A stretch of DNA of 64,000 nt, from contig JAGWVU010000001.1 of NCBI GenBank assembly GCA_018970725.1, positions 62,001-126,000 of the forward strand, written 5' to 3'. Made by a program: the position numbers and the translations under genes. This DNA comes from Verrucomicrobiota bacterium. Lineage in GTDB: Bacteria > Verrucomicrobiota > Verrucomicrobiia > Verrucomicrobiales > DEV007. Shown piece after piece: positions 24,955-34,457 of the stretch (the first letter of the stretch is position 1; every line of letters starts with the position of its first letter). A model generated the notes under the pieces. It saw only the letters and a list, made by a program, of their open reading frames with translations. It was not told the origin of the DNA and did no database searches.

Positions 24955-27314
24955 GCGAAAGCGCCAGTTATCAGCATCTCCCGATTCGCAGCCTCAGCGG
25001 AGAGGAGCTTCTCCTGTTGAGCAAGCGGATGAAGCTTTCCCTCACGGAGGAGGACATGTTGGCGGTCCAGGGCATTTACCGGGAATGGGACCGGGAGCCG
25101 ACCGATGTCGAGCTTGAGGTGATCGCCCAGACGTGGTCCGAGCACTGCAAACATCGGATTTTCGGAGCGAGGATCGAGCACGTGAAGGACGGGGTGACGG
25201 AGACCGTGGACGGGCTGTTCCGGACGTTCGTGCGTCAGGTCTCGGAAGAGATCATGGCGGGCAAGCCCGGGTTCGTTCTTTCGGCCTTTCATGACAATGC
25301 GGGCTTCATCACCTTGGATGAGAATCTGGCGGTCTGTTTGAAGGCGGAGACGCACAACCATCCCTCAGCCATCGAGCCTTACGCCGGAGCGAACACGGGG
25401 TTGGGCGGCGTGATCCGCGACATCCTCGGGGCCGGTTTGGGCGCCAAGCCGATCGGTTCGCTGGATGTCTTTTGTTTCGGATCTCCGGATACGGATCCCG
25501 GGGAGATCAAAGGGGAAGACGTGATTCATCCCCGGGGAATCCTCCGGGGGGTGGTGCGCGGGGTGCGCGATTACGGGAACCGGATGGGAATCCCGACCGT
25601 GGCCGGGGCGATCCAGTTTGATCCGGCCTACCTCTACAATCCGCTGGTCTATTGCGGCACGGCCGGAGTGATTCCCCGCTGGGCGATCGGGAAGAAAGTG
25701 GAACCTGGGCACCTCGTTATCGCGGTGGGGGGGCGGACCGGGCGGGATGGGTTGAAGGGCGCGACCTTCTCCAGCGCGGCCTTGGACGACACCAGCCACG
25801 TGGAGGATCAGCAGGCGGTGCAGATCGGCAACCCGATCGAGGAGAAAAAGGTGGCCGACTTCATTCTGGCCGCCCGCGATGCCCGGCTCATCGAATTCGT
25901 GACGGATTGTGGAGCCGGAGGTTTTTCCTCGGCGGCCGGCGAGATGTTGAGCGAATGTGGCGGGATCATCCGGCTCGAGCGCGCTCCGTTGAAGGAACAA
26001 GGATTGGTCAGTTGGGAAATCTTCATCTCCGAGAGTCAGGAGCGGATGGTGCTCGCGGTGAAGGCGGAGTCTTTGCCCGGGTTGGAGCGTCTCGCTGCGA
26101 TGTATGAGACGGAACTTTGCGTCCTTGGGGAGGCGGACGGCAGCGGGGTGCTCAAGGTGAGTCATCACGGAACGGAAGTATGTCGTCTCGACAACCGCGC
26201 CCTTCACGAGGCGCCCCGCCAGCACCGTCGGTCCACTTGGACGACTCCGTCCCCCGATCCGCAGCCCGATCTTTCGGCGCTGGATGTTGCGGGCACTCTC
26301 AAGGCCCTGTTGTCCGACTTCGCGGTGTGCAGCCGGGAGGCGGTGATCCGGGAATACGATCACGAGGTCCAAGGCAATACCGTTTTGAAGCCGCTGGCGG
26401 GAGGCTGCGGGGACGCTCCGCAGGATGGAGCGGTTTTGCGAATCGACGGGAGTGAACAGTTGCTGGCCATCGGTTTGTCGATTTTGCCGGAGTGGGGCAA
26501 GACGGATCCGGAGGGCATGGGGCTGGCGGTGGTGGATGAGTGTTTCCGTCAACTTGTCTGCACGGGGGCCAATCCGGACCGTATCGCGTTGCTCGACAAC
26601 TTTTGCATGGGGAACCCCAACGATGCGCGCGAGCTTGGCTCTTTGGTGGAGACCTGTCGCGGCATGGCGGAAGCGGCCAAGGCCTATGGGGCACCCTTCG
26701 TTTCCGGCAAAGACTCGTTTTACAACTATTTCGAAGTCGATGGGCAGTCCATCTCGATTCCGGTGACGTTGCTCTTGAGCGGGATGGGGATCGTAGAGCG
26801 GGTGGAGCACGTGACCGGATCGACCGTGCGTCGTCCCGACTCGGCATTGGTGTGGATTGGTCCGTCGAGCCGCGATCTCGGCGGCAGTGTTCTGGCCCGT
26901 CGGCTCGGTTTGGGGAACCTGCGAGTGCCCCGGCCCGACTTGGCGCGCAATCTCGCGTCGTATCGGATCCTCCATAAGGCGATCCGGGATGGGCTGGTTC
27001 TGGCGGCCCACGACGTTTCCGAGGGCGGGTTGGCGGTAGCTCTGGCCGAAATGTCCTTTGGAGAAAAGGCGGATCTGCTGGTGGACGGGGACCTTGACGC
27101 GTTCGATCTCTTCAACGAGGCCCCTGGTCAGGTGGTGCTCGAGGTGCCTTTGGCGGCTCGGGAAGAGGTCTGCGCCCGGTTCGCCGGCCTGCCGGCTCGA
27201 GTCATTGGAGTGACCCGTCCCGGCGCGGGGCGCCTCTTGATCTCCGGCCGGATCGATGAATCGATTTCCGTTTTGAAAGCCATTTGGAAAGCGCCCTTGG
27301 CTGCCCACTATTGA
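24951..27314 (+). CDS. purL: Phosphoribosylformylglycinamidine synthase subunit PurL
   Basis: Synthetase subunit that converts FGAR to FGAM with ATP and ammonia from PurQ in purine biosynthesis. The 787-residue length fits the small, glutaminase-free PurL class. Conserved motifs are QTWSEHCKHRIFG, KAETHNHPSAIEPYAGANTG and GGVIRDILGAGLGAKPIGSL, and in the second half CNR-like PVSGKDSFYN (as APFVSGKDSF) and AHDVSEGGLAVALAEM. It overlaps the PurS-like gene by four bases, and purQ begins 6 bp after it. Confidence 0.96.
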   Translation: MSESASYQHLPIRSLSGEELLLLSKRMKLSLTEEDMLAVQGIYREWDREPTDVELEVIAQTWSEHCKHRIFGARIEHVKDGVTETVDGLFRTFVRQVSEEIMAGKPGFVLSAFHDNAGFITLDENLAVCLKAETHNHPSAIEPYAGANTGLGGVIRDILGAGLGAKPIGSLDVFCFGSPDTDPGEIKGEDVIHPRGILRGVVRGVRDYGNRMGIPTVAGAIQFDPAYLYNPLVYCGTAGVIPRWAIGKKVEPGHLVIAVGGRTGRDGLKGATFSSAALDDTSHVEDQQAVQIGNPIEEKKVADFILAARDARLIEFVTDCGAGGFSSAAGEMLSECGGIIRLERAPLKEQGLVSWEIFISESQERMVLAVKAESLPGLERLAAMYETELCVLGEADGSGVLKVSHHGTEVCRLDNRALHEAPRQHRRSTWTTPSPDPQPDLSALDVAGTLKALLSDFAVCSREAVIREYDHEVQGNTVLKPLAGGCGDAPQDGAVLRIDGSEQLLAIGLSILPEWGKTDPEGMGLAVVDECFRQLVCTGANPDRIALLDNFCMGNPNDARELGSLVETCRGMAEAAKAYGAPFVSGKDSFYNYFEVDGQSISIPVTLLLSGMGIVERVEHVTGSTVRRPDSALVWIGPSSRDLGGSVLARRLGLGNLRVPRPDLARNLASYRILHKAIRDGLVLAAHDVSEGGLAVALAEMSFGEKADLLVDGDLDAFDLFNEAPGQVVLEVPLAAREEVCARFAGLPARVIGVTRPGAGRLLISGRIDESISVLKAIWKAPLAAHY

Positions 27315-27319
27315 ACATC

Positions 27320-28042
27320 ATGGCCCGGCCCAAAGCCCTACTCTTTAAATTTCCCGGCACCAACGCGGATGGCGAGACGGATCGTGCGCTTCGCATGGCG
27401 GGGTTTCTCACCGAGGTAAAGCCGATCGCGGTGGTCGATCCGTCGACTCTGGGTGACTACCGCCTGCTGGTTTTCTCCGGTGGCTTCAGCTATGGTGATT
27501 ATGTGATGGCGGGCCGGCTCGCGCAGCTGGAAATCGAGCGCCGGTTGGGCAGCGCGATCCGGGATTTCCACGGGGCCGGAGGCCATCTGCTCGGGATCTG
27601 CAACGGCTTTCAGATCCTCTCCAAGATCGGCATTCTTCCTCCGGCCAGCCTGATCTCCAATGTTTCGGGGAGATTCGTCTGCCGTTGGGTGCCCTTGCAC
27701 CGGGTGGCGCGCAACAACCCATTCCTCGCCACCCTGCCGGATGACTTTGAACTCCCGGTCGCCCACGCCGAGGGACGTTTGGTCACTCCAGAACCGGAGG
27801 ATGCCGCGGAGTATGTGCGGACCGGTTTGGCTGCCCTGACCTATGGCGACAATTTCAACGGCAGCACCGCCTCCATTGCCGGGCTGCAGGACGCCTCCGG
27901 CAGGGCATTGGGCCTGATGCCGCACCCGGAACGATTCATCGATCGTCACCAGCATTACGATCGGGATTGGGCGGCCGCCGGCCACGGTTGGGGGCATTAT
28001 CTCTTCCAATCCATCCACGACCGCCTCGCGGCATCAGCATGA
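27320..28042 (+). CDS. purQ: Phosphoribosylformylglycinamidine synthase subunit PurQ
   Basis: Glutaminase subunit of the FGAR amidotransferase. The open frame starts earlier inside purL, but ATG 27320 gives MARPKALLFKFPGTNADGET, the normal PurQ start. The class I amidotransferase nucleophile is in LLGICNGFQIL (Cys) and the His/Glu pair in GLMPHPERFID. Other family motifs are SGGFSYGDYVMAGRLA and PVAHAEGR. Its stop overlaps the purM start (ATGA). Confidence 0.96.
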   Translation: MARPKALLFKFPGTNADGETDRALRMAGFLTEVKPIAVVDPSTLGDYRLLVFSGGFSYGDYVMAGRLAQLEIERRLGSAIRDFHGAGGHLLGICNGFQILSKIGILPPASLISNVSGRFVCRWVPLHRVARNNPFLATLPDDFELPVAHAEGRLVTPEPEDAAEYVRTGLAALTYGDNFNGSTASIAGLQDASGRALGLMPHPERFIDRHQHYDRDWAAAGHGWGHYLFQSIHDRLAASA

Positions 28043-29037
28043 GCGAAAGCAAGTTCACCTACAAACAGGCCGGTGTCGATATCGGCGAGGCTGCCACCTT
28101 GGTTGGCGATATCGGGAAACTCCGGGCACGCACCGAGAAGAACCGGCGCCTCCACCAGGCATTCGGCCTCTTTGCCGCAAGCTACGATCTTTCATCCTAC
28201 CGGAGCCCGGTGATTGTGACCGGTTGCGACGGCGTGGGGACCAAGCTGGAGTTGCTGCTCCGGCATGATCTGCTTGAGATTGCCGGCATGGATCTGGTGG
28301 CGATGAATGTGAACGATATCCTGACGACGGGCGGCGATCCGCTGCTCTTCCTGGATTATGTGGCCATGTCCCGGTTGGACCGGGGAAGGATCAGCCGGAT
28401 CATCGCGGGCATGGTCGATTATCTTGAGGCCTGCGATTGCATCCTGGCCGGGGGAGAGACCGCCGAGATGCCTGGTCTCGTTCCCGAAGGTGCGATTGAA
28501 TTATCCGGTTTCTGTATCGGTGCGGCGGAAAAAGAGGATTTGCTCGACCCTTCCAACGTGCGCGACGGCGACGTGTTCATCGGCTACGGATCGGACGGAT
28601 TTCACGCCAACGGCTGGAGTTTGGTGCGCCGGGTTCTCGCGGAGCATGCCGCGGATTTCACAAGCGACGAGATCAGGGCGCTGCTGGCTCCCACCCGCCT
28701 CTATCATGACGTGGTCCGGGGTTTTCGCAGCGCAGGGGTGCGGCCGAAAGCCATGGCGCACATCACCGGCGGCGGTCTTCCGGAGAACCTTGAGCGCTTG
28801 CTCGGCGGGAAGGGAGCGGTCCTCACCATTCCCGCTTGGAATGCAGGTGCCGTCCCGAAGGTTCTCGCGCATTGTGACCCGGCGGATTGCTTCAACACGT
28901 TCAACATGGGGATCGGCTGGGTTTCCATTGTGGATCCGGCAGATGTTGAAAGGTCTCTCGCGATCGGCCCCGGCGGTCGTGTTCTCGGCACCGTCGATGC
29001 CACCACGCAACACGTGAGCGTCGCGGTGGGCAACTGA
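28039..29037 (+). CDS. purM: Phosphoribosylformylglycinamidine cyclo-ligase
   Basis: Closes FGAM to AIR, the step after PurLQS. ATG 28039 (MSESKFTYKQAGVDIGEAA) overlaps the purQ stop. The 332-residue protein has TGCDGVGTKLELL, AMNVNDILTTGGDPLLFLD, ILAGGETAEMPG and HITGGGLPENLERL, all typical PurM. The motif GYGSDGFHANGWSLVR departs mildly from the usual SSGxHSNGxSLVR. Convergent with the phosphorylase gene, with 30 bp between stops. Confidence 0.95.
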   Translation: MSESKFTYKQAGVDIGEAATLVGDIGKLRARTEKNRRLHQAFGLFAASYDLSSYRSPVIVTGCDGVGTKLELLLRHDLLEIAGMDLVAMNVNDILTTGGDPLLFLDYVAMSRLDRGRISRIIAGMVDYLEACDCILAGGETAEMPGLVPEGAIELSGFCIGAAEKEDLLDPSNVRDGDVFIGYGSDGFHANGWSLVRRVLAEHAADFTSDEIRALLAPTRLYHDVVRGFRSAGVRPKAMAHITGGGLPENLERLLGGKGAVLTIPAWNAGAVPKVLAHCDPADCFNTFNMGIGWVSIVDPADVERSLAIGPGGRVLGTVDATTQHVSVAVGN

Positions 29038-29067
29038 GTTGACGCAGCTCCGGGTTTCGTCGCGGGG

Positions 29068-29868
29068 CTACTTGGGGAGATGCCCGACGAGGGCAACCAG
29101 CAGCCGTTCCAACTGGCTGACGGCAGCCTTGCCCCGTGCCATCACGTCCTCGTGATCAAGGATGTCGTCCGAAAGACCGGCCGCCCAATTGGTGAGGAGG
29201 GACAGACCGATCACCCTCATCCACAGCGCCCGCGCCTGAATGGTTTCGAGAACCGTCGACATCCCCACCGCATCCGCACCAAGAAGGGCGAGCATCCGGA
29301 CCTCCGCCGGAGTCTCGTATTGAGGGCCGGACATGCCCGCGTAAACTCCCTCTGACACCACGATCTCCTGCTCCCGGGCCACTCGAAGGAGGAGGGCGCG
29401 CAAGGTCGGATCATAGGCTTCGCCCATGTCGCAGAAGCGCGAGGACCCGGTCAGAGGGGAAGCCCCGGTCAGGTTCAGATGATCGGTGATCGCCATCCAA
29501 CTAAGGGAGAAGTCGCGGTTGATCGCGCCGGCGGCATTGGTGAGAAGGACCGTTTCGACCCCCAAGCTGGCCATCGCGCGGATATGGGCGGTGGCTCGAC
29601 GACCGGAATGTCCTTCATAGAGATGAACCCGGCCCTGGGCGACGATGGTCTCCACCGAACCGATCTTGACCCGGACAAAGCGCCCCGCGTGTCCGGGTAC
29701 GGTGCTGGCGGCCATGCCGCCCACGTTGGAGTAGGGAACCTCGTCGAGCACCTCGAAACGATCCACCAAGGGGCCGAGGCCAGAACCGAGCACGAGTCCG
29801 AAGCGGGGTCTCCACCCCTCGCAATGGGCGGCGAAGCTGGCGAATTCGCGGTCGAGGGTCGGGCGCAT
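29068..29868 (-). CDS. punA: Purine-nucleoside phosphorylase (PNP, family 2/trimeric type)
   Basis: Phosphorolyses purine nucleosides in salvage. The 266-residue protein has GLVLGSGLGPLVDRF (phosphate loop), GHAGRFVRV, GRVHLYEGHS, TNAAGAINRDF and YAGMSGPQYETPAEVRML, all characteristic of trimeric PNP. The later GMSTVLETIQAR corresponds to the MSTVPE purine-site motif with Leu replacing Pro. The tail ends with a run typical of NHxEV loss: LSLLTNWAAGL, the position of the specificity-determining Asn. It follows the topoisomerase gene with a 19-bp gap on the same strand. Confidence 0.93.
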   Translation of the reverse strand: MRPTLDREFASFAAHCEGWRPRFGLVLGSGLGPLVDRFEVLDEVPYSNVGGMAASTVPGHAGRFVRVKIGSVETIVAQGRVHLYEGHSGRRATAHIRAMASLGVETVLLTNAAGAINRDFSLSWMAITDHLNLTGASPLTGSSRFCDMGEAYDPTLRALLLRVAREQEIVVSEGVYAGMSGPQYETPAEVRMLALLGADAVGMSTVLETIQARALWMRVIGLSLLTNWAAGLSDDILDHEDVMARGKAAVSQLERLLVALVGHLPK

Positions 29869-29886
29869 GCGATGGGTGGACAGGAT

Positions 29887-31845
29887 TCAGCGGGGAGCGC
29901 GGACGACGCGGTCCACCTCATGTTTGGTGACGATGTTCCCGTTGCTGTCGCGTCCCTTGATGGCGATTTCGCGAAAGTCGAAGTCGAACTCAAGGTTGCG
30001 CAGGCGGGGGGCGGGTTTGAGGTAAATGCGGAGTTTGGCGGCGGAAGACGAAGCCTCGTCCTCATGCACGGAGAAGTGGTGGACCCGGCTTCCTTTGGTT
30101 CCCTTGGTGAGATCATAGATCCGGTTCCGGGTGAACCCCGTGACCTGAAAGCGCTTCGCGTAAAGGGCGCCATCCTTTCCGTCGCGGTAGATCATGTTGT
30201 AGACCACGGTGGAATCCTTCTGGAAAACCGCGCAATGGACGTTGCTCTCCCCGATGAAGACCTTTTCCGCATTGGGCACGACCCGCATGGTGCCGTCTTT
30301 GGAGAAGGCGATGATGTCGTCGAGCCGCGAACAGGGGCCGATTTCCTCGTCCTTTTTGAGACCCCAGCCGACGAATCCATCCTTGCGGTTCACAAAAAGG
30401 GTCTCGTTGGCCACGGCCACTTCGCGGGCGTTGACCCGGTCGAAACTTGTGAGCACGGTGCGCCGCTCGCGACCGGGACCATATTTGGCCTCCAAGCCCT
30501 CAAACCAGGAAATGGTGTAGGCGGTGAGGTTGCGCAAATTGCGCCGGACTTCCTTCATCTGGTCTTCCAATCCCTTGATGATTTCATCCGCCTTGAAGGA
30601 ATCGTATTTGGAAATCCGCTTGATCCGGATTTCGGTCAGCCTTTCCACGTCTTCATCGCTCACCTCGCGTTGCAGCTTGTGCAGATGCGGCTTGAGGCCC
30701 GTCCAAATCTCCTTCATCACCGCTTCCCAGGTCGTGCACTCCTCGATGCGACGGTAAATCCGGTTCTCGATGAAGATCCGTTCCAAAGAGGAGAAGTGCC
30801 ACTTGTCCTCGAGTTCCCCCAGCTCGATTTCCAGCTCGAGCTTGAGGAGGTCCCGGGTCTGGAATGTGCTCTTCCGGAGGATCTCGGTGACCCCGAGGAA
30901 CTTCGGCTTGTTTTCCTCAATCACGCAGGCGTTGGGGGCGATCGAGACCTCGCAGTCCGTGAACGCATAGAGCGCCTGCAAGGTCTGCTCGGGATCCGTG
31001 CCCGGAGGAAGCGTGATCCGGATGTCCACCTCGTCCGCCGTCAAGTCATCGATCTTTGCGATCTTGATCCTTCCCTTGGTATGGGCGTCGGTGATGGAGG
31101 CCTCGATCGACTCGGTGGTGGTCCCGAACGGAATTTCTCGGATGGACAGGGACTTGTTTTTGAGGATGTCGATCCGGGCCCGGACGCGGATCCGGCCGCC
31201 GCGCAGGCCGTCGTTGTAATCGGTTGCATCGAGCAACGCCCCCTGGGCAAAGTCCGGATAAAGGGTGAATGATTCCCCCTTGAGAACCGCGATCGAAGCC
31301 CGGATCAATTCGATGAAATTGTGCGGCAGGATTTTGCAGGCGAGGCCGACCGCGATCCCCTCGACTCCCATGGCAAGAACCAACGGGAACTTTACCGGGA
31401 GGGTGACCGGCTCCTTGTTGCGACCGTCGTAGGAAGCTGCCCAGGCGGTCGTCTTCTTGTTGAACGCCGCCTCCAAAGCGAACTTCGAGATTTTGCACTC
31501 GATATACCGGGGGGCCGCGGCATTGTCCCCGGTGTGGATGTTTCCCCAGTTGCCCTGGGTATCGATGAGAAGATTCTTCTGGCCCAGCTGAGTCATCGCC
31601 TCGCCGATCGAGGCATCCCCGTGCGGGTGATATTGCATGGTATGCCCGACGATGTTGGCCACTTTGTGAAAACGACCGTCGTCCTTTTCAAACAGGGAGT
31701 GGAGAATCCGGCGCTGCACCGGCTTGAGACCGTCCGCGATGTGGGGAACCGCCCGCTCAAGAATCACGTAGGAAGCGTAGTCGAGGAACCATTCGCCATA
31801 CATGGCGTTCATGGGGGAACCTTGGTCCGGTGCGGTCGTTGCCAT
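29887..31845 (-). CDS. parC: DNA topoisomerase IV/gyrase subunit A (ParC-type)
   Basis: Cleaves and rejoins duplex DNA in the type IIA topoisomerase tetramer. The 652-residue protein is shorter than E. coli GyrA or ParC. ERAVPHIADGLKPVQRRILHS, YHPHGDASIGEAM and NIHTGDNAAAPRYIEC (the Tyr is the catalytic one) are conserved. A coiled stretch follows and then a reduced C-terminal domain. A TTG at 31890 is in frame, but ATG 31845, with GGAGG upstream, is favoured. No parE/gyrB is adjacent, so its partner must be elsewhere. The length and sequence style resemble the short ParC of Bacteroidetes and Verrucomicrobia. Confidence 0.9.
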   Translation of the reverse strand: MATTAPDQGSPMNAMYGEWFLDYASYVILERAVPHIADGLKPVQRRILHSLFEKDDGRFHKVANIVGHTMQYHPHGDASIGEAMTQLGQKNLLIDTQGNWGNIHTGDNAAAPRYIECKISKFALEAAFNKKTTAWAASYDGRNKEPVTLPVKFPLVLAMGVEGIAVGLACKILPHNFIELIRASIAVLKGESFTLYPDFAQGALLDATDYNDGLRGGRIRVRARIDILKNKSLSIREIPFGTTTESIEASITDAHTKGRIKIAKIDDLTADEVDIRITLPPGTDPEQTLQALYAFTDCEVSIAPNACVIEENKPKFLGVTEILRKSTFQTRDLLKLELEIELGELEDKWHFSSLERIFIENRIYRRIEECTTWEAVMKEIWTGLKPHLHKLQREVSDEDVERLTEIRIKRISKYDSFKADEIIKGLEDQMKEVRRNLRNLTAYTISWFEGLEAKYGPGRERRTVLTSFDRVNAREVAVANETLFVNRKDGFVGWGLKKDEEIGPCSRLDDIIAFSKDGTMRVVPNAEKVFIGESNVHCAVFQKDSTVVYNMIYRDGKDGALYAKRFQVTGFTRNRIYDLTKGTKGSRVHHFSVHEDEASSSAAKLRIYLKPAPRLRNLEFDFDFREIAIKGRDSNGNIVTKHEVDRVVRAPR

Positions 31846-31988
31846 AGATGAACTTGCCTCCAAAATGTCCTTAGGAAATGTTTCATGCAAAGAAAATTTG
31901 AATTTCTGTCAGGATGACGGCCCGCATGACGATCGATTGTTATGGCGAACCGATTGCGTCCGGCGTCCAATGGGTCCAGCCTTTTGCC

Positions 31989-33251
31989 ATGGATCGGTCC
32001 TGCCGTTTTCCCCTGCTGCTCCCGTGGTGTGCCCTCGCGGTTTGTTTCACCGCATGTGACAAAGTTTGGGAAGCCGGTCGGTCTCACGAGGCTCCCGAGG
32101 TTCCTGTCGTCGCGCCGCCTCCGCCGCCGGAGATTCCGCCCCCCCCCGCCAAGGTGGAGTCGGGTCCCGTTTTCAATCCCCAGGCCCAGATTTCCATCCT
32201 GGGCTATCACGATTTCTCGGCGACCCGGCCTTCATCAGACATGGTCATCCATCCGGACCGGCTCCGGGCCCAGATGGAATTGATCCGCCGCAGCCGGATT
32301 CCGGTGGTTCGGATGAGCGACTATCTCCTGTGGAAAACGGGACGGAAGAACCTGCCCGAGGAGGCCATTGTGATCACTTGCGATGACGGTTGGGAAGGGG
32401 TTTACACGGAAGCGTTTCCCATCTTCAAGGAGTATGGCTTCCCGTTTTCGATTTACCTTTACCAGAGTTATCTCGGGGGATCCGGGCGCTCGTTGAGCGT
32501 GGACGAGATTCGGGAAATGATGGCCCACGGCTGCGAAGTTGGGTGCCACTCGGCAAGCCATGACGACTTGACGAGGACCCGACCCGACCTTGACACCTGG
32601 TTGCAGCAGGAGTTGACCGGCTCGCTCGAATTCCTCCGGTCCACCTTCGGCGTGGAGAACGTGTTGCCGGTGTTTGCCTATCCTTACGGCAAATACAACT
32701 CGAGAATCCTCGAAGGCTGTGCGGGAGCGGGCTACGAACTTGGCCTCACCGTGGCCCCGAAGAAAGCCGCCCACGGCGAACCCAATCTCGAACTGGGGCG
32801 GTTCATCATTCACGGAGATGACGATACCAATTTCAACCAGGCCCTGACCTTCAAGGGCACGGTGATCAATCCCTCCGCGGCCTTGTCAGGCCTGACCGAC
32901 GTGGCCCTTCGTCCCGGGAACCAGAGCATGGTAACGACCCGGTTTCCCCGGATCGAAGCGGACCTATCCAAGGTGCAAGGGATCGATCCGAACGGGGTTA
33001 CGATGCGGGTGAGCGGATTCGGCGAGGTGCCCTGCATCTACGATCCGGAGAGCGGCCGGCTGCACTTCCAAACGGTAGAACCCCTCCGGGCCCGGAACGT
33101 TCAAGTGCTGGTGCGGTTCCAACGCAAAGGTCAGGAAAAGGCGGACACCATCAAGTGGAGCTTCTCGGTGGACTTGGAAAAACTCTACTTCGAGGGAAGC
33201 GATCCGGCAATGCAGCCGGTTCCGGTCAAATCACCGGAACCGGGATCCTGA
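31989..33251 (+). CDS. Polysaccharide deacetylase lipoprotein (NodB homology domain)
   Basis: Predicted outer-surface or periplasmic carbohydrate esterase family 4 enzyme that removes N-acetyl groups from a polysaccharide or peptidoglycan. The ATG at 31989 gives a signal peptide with lipobox FTAC (Cys about 23) and a proline-rich linker (about 40-55). NodB motifs are VITCDDGW (131, with the catalytic Asp pair), HSASHDDL (187-191, metal His) and AYPYGKYN (about 223). The C-terminal region (about 310-420) is an unassigned beta-rich domain. In-frame ATGs at 31914 and 31926 exist but would bury the signal peptide. It is divergent from parC and its stop lies 3 bp from the next convergent stop. Confidence 0.87.
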   Translation: MDRSCRFPLLLPWCALAVCFTACDKVWEAGRSHEAPEVPVVAPPPPPEIPPPPAKVESGPVFNPQAQISILGYHDFSATRPSSDMVIHPDRLRAQMELIRRSRIPVVRMSDYLLWKTGRKNLPEEAIVITCDDGWEGVYTEAFPIFKEYGFPFSIYLYQSYLGGSGRSLSVDEIREMMAHGCEVGCHSASHDDLTRTRPDLDTWLQQELTGSLEFLRSTFGVENVLPVFAYPYGKYNSRILEGCAGAGYELGLTVAPKKAAHGEPNLELGRFIIHGDDDTNFNQALTFKGTVINPSAALSGLTDVALRPGNQSMVTTRFPRIEADLSKVQGIDPNGVTMRVSGFGEVPCIYDPESGRLHFQTVEPLRARNVQVLVRFQRKGQEKADTIKWSFSVDLEKLYFEGSDPAMQPVPVKSPEPGS

Positions 33252-33254
33252 GGG

Positions 33255-34418
33255 TCAAACGACCGGGAAGGGGACCCATTTGTCGCTGGACTGGGAACTC
33301 CGGACGGCGGTCTCAATGAAGGCCATGCCGGCGATCCCGTCGCGGATGTCGGGAAAATCGTAACCCTCCGCCGGGGCGGGCCGACCTTCGATCCGATCCG
33401 CGATGGCCCCCGCCGCAGCCACGTAGATGTTGGCAAACGCTTCAATGAAGCCCTCCGGATGGGCGAACGGGGTGCGTGAATTCGCCTTGGCCTCGGGGCC
33501 GAGGTAATCGTTGCCCCTCCGATAAACCCGGCGGGGGGCATTGGCATACTTCACGAGAAGATCGTTGGGGTCCTCCTGATGCCATTCGATGGACGCCTTG
33601 GTGCCGTAGGCCCGGATGGAGAGGGCGTTTTCGTCCCCGTTCGAAATTTGCGAGGCGTAGATCAGGCCCTTGGCTCCTCCGCGGAAACGGACGAGGATGT
33701 TGCCGTCGTCATCGAGCTGGCGTCCGGGAATGAAGGCGGTGAGCTCCGCGCACAAGGACTCGATTTCCACCCCGCAGATGTAGCGGATGAGGTTGTGGGC
33801 ATGGGTGCCGATATCGCCAATGCAATTGGAGACCCCGGAAACGCTGGGATCGGAACGCCAGTTGGCGATCTGTCCCTGCCCGTCGCCTTCGACATCGCCG
33901 ACAGCGTAGCCCTGGGGATATTCGGCCACGATCTTGAGCAATCTTCCCAGTTCACCGGCCCGCACCATCCGCCGCGCTTCCTTCACCATGGGATACCCGG
34001 TGTAGTTGTGCGTCAGGGCAAAAACCAGTCCGGTGCGGGTTACGATGGAGCGCAGCTGGAGCGCTTGTTCCAAATTGAAGGTCACCGGTTTGTCGCAGAT
34101 GACGTGGATCCCGGCCTCGAGGAAGGTTTTGGCGACCTCGAAGTGCAGATTGTTGCGGACAACGATGCTGACGAAGTCGATCCGCTTTTCCGGAGGCAGC
34201 GCAGCTTCGGCGCGGGCCATTTCCTGATAACTGGAATAGACCCGGGAGGGATCGAGGAAGAAATCCTCACCGGACAACCGGGATTTTTCCGGGTCGGCAG
34301 AGAAGGCGCCGGCCACCAGCTCGATCTTGCCGTCGAGATTGGCCGCCATGCGGTGGACCTGACCGATGAAGGCGCCGCGACCGCCGCCCACCATGCCCAT
34401 GCGAAGTTTTCGTTTCAT
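33255..34418 (-). CDS. Gfo/Idh/MocA family oxidoreductase
   Basis: NAD(P)-dependent dehydrogenase of unknown sugar or inositol-like substrate. The 387-residue protein has the Rossmann glycine motif GMVGGGRGAFIGQVHRMAA at the start and the CDKPVTFNLEQAL motif (EKP-type Lys near residue 115). The substrate side shows GDIGTHAHNLIRYI, with conserved Asp and His of the family. It forms a two-gene cluster with the next upstream Gfo/Idh/MocA gene (39-bp gap), so both probably act in one catabolic route. Confidence 0.9.
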   Translation of the reverse strand: MKRKLRMGMVGGGRGAFIGQVHRMAANLDGKIELVAGAFSADPEKSRLSGEDFFLDPSRVYSSYQEMARAEAALPPEKRIDFVSIVVRNNLHFEVAKTFLEAGIHVICDKPVTFNLEQALQLRSIVTRTGLVFALTHNYTGYPMVKEARRMVRAGELGRLLKIVAEYPQGYAVGDVEGDGQGQIANWRSDPSVSGVSNCIGDIGTHAHNLIRYICGVEIESLCAELTAFIPGRQLDDDGNILVRFRGGAKGLIYASQISNGDENALSIRAYGTKASIEWHQEDPNDLLVKYANAPRRVYRRGNDYLGPEAKANSRTPFAHPEGFIEAFANIYVAAAGAIADRIEGRPAPAEGYDFPDIRDGIAGMAFIETAVRSSQSSDKWVPFPVV

Positions 34419-34457
34419 ACCGGGGAATGTTTGGATCGATTTGAATGGAGAGTTGGT

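Noticed and set aside
25365-27308. 647-codon minus-strand open frame
   Set aside because: Entirely antisense to purL, whose motifs are unmistakable.
29479-31272. 597-codon plus-strand open frame
   Set aside because: Lies antisense to the purine phosphorylase and ParC genes, both of which have clear motifs; a GC-driven shadow.
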